From contig LR990056.1 in assembly GCA_905147135.1 (NCBI GenBank), positions 9,992,001-10,056,000 on the forward strand: 64,000 bases of DNA, in the 5' to 3' direction. The position numbers and the translations under genes were made by a program. Shown here one piece after another: positions 57,686 to 64,000 of this stretch. How positions within the stretch are numbered: position 1 is the stretch's first letter; each line of letters begins with the position of its first letter. Below the pieces are notes generated by a model, which saw only the letters and a list, made by a program, of their open reading frames with translations, was not told where the DNA came from and made no database searches. The DNA comes from Blastobasis lacticolella. Lineage: Eukaryota; Arthropoda; Insecta; Lepidoptera; Blastobasidae.

Positions 57686-59044
57686 GTAAAAAGGGAATAG
57701 GTCAGTTCAGTTATTTTCCTATTAGTAGCCATTCGCTGGGGTTCGCACTGCGCACGCTGTAGCTTAGCTGAAGCACTTTGTACGGTATTGGTATGTATTT
57801 TATGCAGTTAGTTTAGTTAGCGTTTTTGTCCTTAGTCAGTCACTCCTCCTGTAAGTATAATGATATGTAAATAACCAATTGTGAGCTAACTTTCTGAGTC
57901 GATGGCCCTTTTGTTTAAATAGCAAACTTCCTTTAGGAACAAAGTACTTGAAATTTATAAGGTTGACCCTCTTCGACGAAGCAGCGTTATTTATTCTGCC
58001 CTGCAAATGCAAATTTTTGCAAGCAATGTTTAAAATTGACATTTGCAGTGAAAAAATATTTGTGGAACAAGGTGGGAAGAAATATTTTGCAGAAATGGAT
58101 TCGTGGTGTGAAATGTATGCAAGGTCGCTTCTTAGAAAAGGGTTGAGGTACTTATAATTTCGATTCGACGCAAGTAAGCAGTGAAGCTTCTATCTTCAAT
58201 AGATTTCATAGGCTTATCTTTTATATCAACATCCTTTTGGTGTAGTCCACCTTGTGGTATCATGTAGGTAGGATTGCAGTTCTTGAGTAAAGGAAAAGGC
58301 GGCTAATGGTAGGTCTACTCCCTATTTAAATACCTGCGTTTTCCATAGAACAGGCAGCAGCGTTTTCTGTCTTATTGTTATTTTACCAAACTTGATTACT
58401 ACTTTAATTATTGATTAATTAAAAGCTTTTTAGTAGACATATTATTATGCGGCTGCAACGATACTCAACTTTCCTCATATATCTTTCCGTTCGTACCTAT
58501 ATATATATATATCATAGGCGGTATATCACGTCGTAAAACTTACATAACAATTGGCTCTTACAGAGGTAGGTACCTATACAGTTTCGTAATGGCTCGTTAA
58601 TTCTATTTCCTTCGCATCGTAAGCGCCGGAAAGCTTAATAGGAAACACTTAATAGCAACGCGTTCTGATGGACATTAAAATATTATATTATTCGTCGAAC
58701 CGCACTGTTCAAAGTTTAATTAGGTGTTTTTAGTGCGAAATAGTTAGTTGGAAATGTTAGATAATAACAAAAATTCCAGCCACTTCCCTGAGAACCATTT
58801 ATATAGCAACTTTTTATATACAAATCTATATAAAATGCTAAAAGGGTCCGTATCTAACGTTATAAATGCAGCTTTATACCTATTTATGAGGCATACTCAG
58901 CTAAGGGATACAACAAACAAAAAGCATTCGGCCCACTTACACATTTCAAACGAAGAACAGGCACAAGGCTTCCAATCAACACGCTTATAGGCTTATCTGT
59001 TTTACCGCTAGGGCACTCTTTTACCGACCATGTTCCAATTCCAG

Positions 59045-59272
59045 GCAAGAGTCCCATATTACTACCGCCCAGGGACTATGACACCGTACACCGGCAGAAG
59101 GGAAACCTGAGCAATATCGACACCCGTCGTTGCTTGAATCAGAATATTGTTGGAGTGAATGCTAGGAGGAAACTGGAGTCTTCGGGAGGCAGCTCCGGGA
59201 TAGGCAGCGACCTTGCCCCGTCGCCAGAGAGGAACGAGTACCCGAGACAACACGACAATCACAGCACTAGTG
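59045..59272 (+). CDS. PTB/PID-domain protein, fourth coding exon (residues 203-279), gene continues
   Basis: The acceptor is TTCCAATTCCAG at 59033-59044 and the donor AGTG|GTAAGT at 59272/59273. The incoming phase (one base) matches exon 3. It encodes KSPILLPPRDYDTVHRQKGN (residues 204-223), with a proline pair and Tyr214 in a D-Y-D-T-V context that looks like a kinase or adaptor docking site, then a basic stretch and a Ser/Gly-rich low-complexity tail. It ends with one base of the next codon, so at least one more exon is needed. I found no convincing acceptor plus coding continuation in the remaining 4.7 kb, so the 3' end of the gene is probably beyond 64000. Domain assignment is firm for exons 1-3; this exon is linker or tail. 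Confidence 0.85.
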
Positions 59273-61885
59273 GTAAGTTTCCCCCCAAATTGCTGCGCCC
59301 AACCGGGTCCATATTGTATTTTACATTATTATTGTAATAACTTTGTAAAATAAATATGAGGGAAGCAAATAAATATGATATGATATGAGTTACTTCCTGC
59401 GTACACTTGCTTATTCTTAAAGGATTATTATACAGCATTCCAGCAGTCTAGAGAATCTCTTACTTTTTTTGCATAATATTTGTATTTTATTATTGCTACA
59501 ATACTGTATACTTTTTTAACAATTAGTTCGTACGGTTGGAGGTAAATTGGGAAAACTTAAAGGATAGCAATGCGTGATTATTATAGGAATAACATTGTTG
59601 TTGACGTTAAAGCAAAATATTTTATCTGTAGGTAATCTATGTTGTAGACCATGTGGTATCTCGCACGCAGGGTAGAAATAGACCAGTTTTCTTCACTTGA
59701 GATTGTAAAGACGATTGTTAAGAAACAGGACATTGTAACAGGATACTGCAATCTTCCGCCATTGAAAAAAGGATTTTGAAAGGTCGATTATAAAGACGAA
59801 ATCGAAAAATAGGCCGTATTTTTAAGTTTCACTTCTAATACATAACCACATATATGACCCCCAAATGGTTATATCTTGAACTCAGTACTACTTCCAATTA
59901 ATGTCCATTCACCATCGTGACGGTGTTACACAATGTTAACACCACCATGATTGTTAATCATACATAATCATCATACATCCAATTGATGTAACACGATTAT
60001 TTCCTCAATAAAAAATATTCGATAGAACATTCGCGATACACCCAGCCTTATTATTAAGAAGCTAATTTGGTTTTAACATGTAAATTGATATAATCACATG
60101 GCTGGTTCTATTTTTTGCCGAAAATAACTCTCGAGAGCCAATACCTACTCTAAACACAATCAGTTACGAAACCGTGGTCTGATACGAAGCTGAGGTGAAG
60201 TCTGGTGTCAGTCTGACCACGTTTCGATTATGACTTAGAATAATTAGATCATCTCATCGAAAATCTCAGGGATGATGTAATGTAGTGGAATATAGGAAAC
60301 TGAAATTAGTTTATTTTGTACGAGTATCAGATTGATGGAGCCACGCTACGCGAAGTTCACAGTTAGAATTGATCTAGAGTGTTATAGGTTCTATTCACTA
60401 TCGAATTTTGGGCAGATGAAGTTACTGTTTTTTCTTTTATTGTTATATCTATAATTTTTTTATACGGCTCAGTGACAAATGAGGGACAATAGCCCACCTG
60501 ATGCGTCGTGGTAACTGTCGCCCTAACAGCTACGTTTTGTGCAAACATTATCTTGCTAAAATATGGTTCTTGAAAAAAATCATCAAAAGCTCTTTAACGG
60601 CTTCATTACTTATAGAAGGCGTCCTTTCTATAAACCTCTGATAAACCTATATTAGTGATAAACATGGCCGCCGTCACACAGAACAGCTGATTTCATTCGC
60701 TTTGTGAAGCCGGGTCCGCTGCGCATTGTTACGTACAAAAATATTATATGCGCATTATTTTTATGAATAAGACCGTTTAGTAATTTATTCATATTCGTTT
60801 GATATTTACTTTGGAAACGTGTATACCAGTTTAAACATACAAACAAGATTCAATGACTACACCACCAGAATAAATTCTTCTTTATTCTTAGGTTTAAAAA
60901 ACTCAAAAGTGACATCATCTTACACCAGTCGTGACCCATCTGCTTTTAGTTTTTGTTTCTTCACGGAATTGAAGCGAATCGGTTTTGTATAAACACACGT
61001 TATTCGTGACCTTTTCATTATATATTTTTTAGTACAAGCTAGGGTCCAACATTATGGGGAGTGGCTTTAGATGTAAGCAGTTTTGTTTTCGTAAAAAGAA
61101 GATTCAGTTCATAATTACAAGTTATACCCTCCATCATCGTCAACACTAATGACGTCCCTTCCACTAATATCAAGAGTCCGGTCCCACAGTGGTTAGTATG
61201 AGGTTTCTGTACGTATCAAAGTATCTACAGTGGCGACCCTAAAAGCTACTTAGGTTTGGCACTGAGATATGCTAATATTTATATTTATTTATTCAGTGTT
61301 AGTTGTACATCGACCAAATGATTTTCGTCAGGATTACCCAAATTACCTACATCAAATGTTTTTAATTACATTGTATTAAAAATTGTTTGTACTTAGGTAC
61401 AAAGATAATTAAATTATAAAGTAGAAACATTAGATTCATGTCAAAAATATAAATATAGTGGTCGTACCTATATGTGGTCGACACCGGTAACACACAAATT
61501 CTTACGTTAATACTGATTGAGGGATGTTGGTGGGCGGTTCATCACATTTTGTGCGAAATTCTACACTACAACGCATCGCCTTTAACGACAGTTTTCGGAG
61601 ACGGTATATCCCTATCTGCTTCTATATTCTTAGAGCCTAGGGCGGTAGACAACAAGCAACGAAACCTCAACAATGTTCTCTTATTCCCCCGCCCTTAATG
61701 TCTCAAATTGATTGCTCACGACTTACATCACTTGATAAGTGGCATAGAAAACAACTGACGGTTGAACATGCCGCGTTAATGACCTCCTTCTCCTTGACAC
61801 AAACAGGCATACACCGCGGGCTTGTACGCATTTTTTAAAGGCCAGTAATTATTAGAACCACACAGTCAATCCTTTTGTGGGTTCC
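59273..61885 (+). other. Intron after exon 4, non-coding
   Basis: No acceptor with a phase-1-compatible coding continuation was found. Contains one Helitron-like end. Confidence 0.5.
60465..60535 (-). mobile_element. Helitron-like end, GTTACCGCTTACC variant
   Basis: CAGTGACAAATGAGGGACAA, TAGCCCACCTGATGCGTCGT, GGTAACTGTCGCCCTAAC. Confidence 0.45.
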
Positions 61886-61889
61886 AAGA

Positions 61890-62137
61890 ACGCAGTGGAT
61901 ATTAAATCAAGCAGCATTCCTTACGGTGAGGGAAAACATCGTGATGAAATCTGCACATTTAGGCGACTGCATGTGTAACAATGATCCAATATGGTCAGAT
62001 TTCCCTAGAAGCAGGGTCAGATGGCAGTCACTCCACTGTATTTACCTGACCTGCCAAATCGTGGATCATAATCAAGGCGGACCTTGGGCCCTTGTGCGCA
62101 AGAGCACAATCGGGACATTAACGCCAAGATGATTGGT
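61890..62137 (+). mobile_element. SINE family A, 5' truncated
   Basis: GGTGAGGGAAAACATCGTGA, CAGATGGCAGTCACTCCACT, GGCGGACCTTGGGCCCTTGT and GGGACATTAACGCCAAGATG. The head is reduced to CGCAGTGGAT. Confidence 0.7.
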
Positions 62138-62474
62138 ATTATTATTATGCCTTTCGGAGTGGTACTGCCAGAAGCTTTCGCTTCATAGTTTATGACTTGA
62201 AGTATGCCTGACGTCAATGCTTCTCGAGGATACTGTTAAACTTACATGATTCCATGTTTATGATTATATTTCAAATACCTACACTCTCAGGCTTTATTCA
62301 TATCAGACCAAAAATAAAAACCGACAAAGCATCACAAAAACTGAACATTATACCTTTTATGTTTGAAGTGATATAATATTAATCGCTACGCAAAGGTCAG
62401 ACGATTTTTTATATTATTTACTGACAAAATTTAATGAGCACACAGATGGAAAGCGGTAGGTAACTGTCGCACGT

Positions 62475-62640
62475 AACATGCACAGCACGTATAGCACCAG
62501 TGTATTCTCGGGCGCGATAATCGAGAAAAGGCGCGACTTGGAAACTGCTATCTCTTTCATCTTAGTATTGAAAGAAGGAAATAAAAACGTATCTCGCGGC
62601 GCGAGCTAAGTCGCGGGCTTACTTGTGCTAGCCATGCAGG
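62475..62640 (+). mobile_element. MITE-like element, GCGCGAC family, copy 3
   Basis: CGTATAGCACCAGTGTATTC at the left pairs imperfectly with CTTACTTGTGCTAGCCATGC at the right. The interior AATCGAGAAAAGGCGCGACT and CGCGGCGCGAGCTAAGTCGC matches copies 1 and 2. Confidence 0.65.
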
Positions 62641-64000
62641 TGCATGTAAATCTCGCGAACGCGTCGTTGCAGAAACAGTTTGCGAGCGGCGCGTTGCAAT
62701 TCATCGAACAAAGGAATTTAAGTCGTGCTGCAATTGCTCTTTTTCGAGATTTGGACGCACCCTACGATTCTTGTACTCAGGTCTCATACGGTGTACATTT
62801 CCTTCATCTCTACACATTAAACTTACTACGTAGGTACGTTATAAATAATACCGAAAATAAACTAGGTTATAACAGATAGGAAGTAACCTAATCAAAGTTG
62901 AATCTAACCTAACCTATAATTTTGATAATTGCCGCATCGTATGTCTGTAAAGAAATATCCCCATACTTAACACGCCTTACAAGACTTTAATTATTAGAGG
63001 CATAGTAAACGATGGGAGAATAGTCTAAAAACACGGCTAGGAAGCTAAGATGGCGGCGTTATGTGGGTCTAATTATTGTGAAGAACGTTTATAAAGGAAG
63101 CTTAGTGGTTTTCCGTTCCGACGAAACCAAGTTTCTTTTAACAAAATCACGTGCATCCTCTTGCTTCGTCTGAGTTAATAATGCACAGCGTTCGTGGTAA
63201 TTTTCGTGTAAATAAATAAATACTTCTTAAGGCTAGAAAAAGAATTTATTTATTACTTTACTTTTTTTGTTTATGACCGACTTCAAGAAAGAAGAGGTTC
63301 TATGTTCGAGTTACAATCATACCCGTTTGCACTAAAATTAGGCGATGCCTAAGATAGTCCTAAGCATTTACGAACCACGAAATGTATGTTATAAAGTTAA
63401 GAGTGACTTGAGAGTCTAGATTTCACTTTGGTTGGTGTTAGTGAAGTGCTTTTCTTGATATTTTAAATCATAAGGACTTAAGTAATCGTAATCGGGCATT
63501 AGTATTTAGATCATACACGTTTGTACTGACTGTACCTATCTTTGCCGCAACACGTTTCTGCCGAATCCAGAATCTGCCCAACAGAGATTCAGCCGAACAC
63601 CGCAAAAGGGGTCTTGATAAATAAACAGAATCTTCGCAACCTTATCTAAAATATATGGATTATGATTAGTACATCAGCGGCATTTACACCCTTTTTCTAG
63701 CAAAGCTTCATAGTATAATATTGTCTTCTAAACAGGCAATTTAGGCTCATTTCTCACGCGCGTGTGTAAAAACAATGCATTGGTAAAGGCAACAAAAGCT
63801 ATTCTGCCTAGTTAGCCGTGGAGGCGCGTCCATTCCCAGACGGGGAAAAATGCACATTGTTTTGGAAAACGGTTTTTCTACGCGTGGCCTTCCCTTAAGG
63901 TACCATCATCGGCAGAACCTTTAGACTTTGAAATGATGACGAAGTGACGGGAGGTGTAAAGCCTCATTGTTCTTCTGCTGATAATAACATTTACTGTTAT
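62641..64000 (+). other. Right end of window, no supported exon
   Basis: A short frame (62640-62770) just after MITE copy 3 looks mildly protein-like, but its donor is weak and its phase does not fit exon 4 in that frame. The rest is AT-rich. Confidence 0.4.

Noticed and set aside
62625..62879. Possible fifth exon or small gene
   Set aside because: The first part lies in the end of a MITE-like element, the donor-like CAG|GTCTCA is weak, and the mildly protein-like frame does not fit the phase left by exon 4.
1..64000. CRISPR arrays, prophage, operons or bacterial defence systems
   Set aside because: No regularly spaced repeats, no ribosome-binding-site-led gene runs, and the coding evidence shows spliced eukaryotic exons and insect retroelements.

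Overview
This window looks like nuclear DNA from a moth or butterfly (Lepidoptera). It is AT-rich and dominated by short, decayed transposable elements. Two tRNA-derived SINE families, fragments of RTE-clade LINEs, a LINE ORF1 with a baculovirus-FP25K-like domain, Helitron-like repeats carrying a CCATCAGGTGGCCCGC motif and (TATC)n-tailed LINE ends occur together, as is typical of lepidopteran genomes. There is no bacterial-style operon, CRISPR array or phage module. The order-level placement is from family knowledge; the species cannot be told.

Only one host gene is supported. It lies on the plus strand from about 40564 to 59272 and runs off the right side of the assembled model. Four exons with consistent splice sites and phases encode the first 278 residues of a phosphotyrosine-binding (PTB/PID) domain protein. 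The start codon has a strong Kozak context and follows a two-codon upstream ORF. The acceptor of the start exon is part of a 95-bp tandem duplication, so two acceptors stand in front of it. Intron 1 (about 0.7 kb) carries a near full-length Helitron-like repeat. Intron 2 (about 15.8 kb) is filled with SINEs, LINE tails and a Tc1/mariner-like remnant. Intron 3 is about 1.4 kb. No convincing fifth exon was found before the window ends.

Left of this gene (1-40 kb) I see no host gene. The most gene-like object there is an intact 289-codon LINE ORF1 on the minus strand (9512-10381), with a coiled coil and an FP25K-like C-terminal domain. It is followed in the same direction by a long inter-ORF stretch, and an opposite-strand copy of part of that stretch lies 1.4 kb away. 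RTE reverse-transcriptase tails, one internally rearranged, and two MITE-like inverted-repeat families are scattered around.

It is best described as a repeat-rich intergenic region followed by a TE-laden gene. The items most worth checking are the duplicated splice acceptor, the conserved-looking C-terminal motif of the PTB protein, the intact FP-like ORF1, several perfect hairpins, and an unexplained 300-bp stretch near 50.4 kb that is open on both strands. Repeat family names are from memory and all repeat borders are by eye, so treat them as good to about 10-20 bp.
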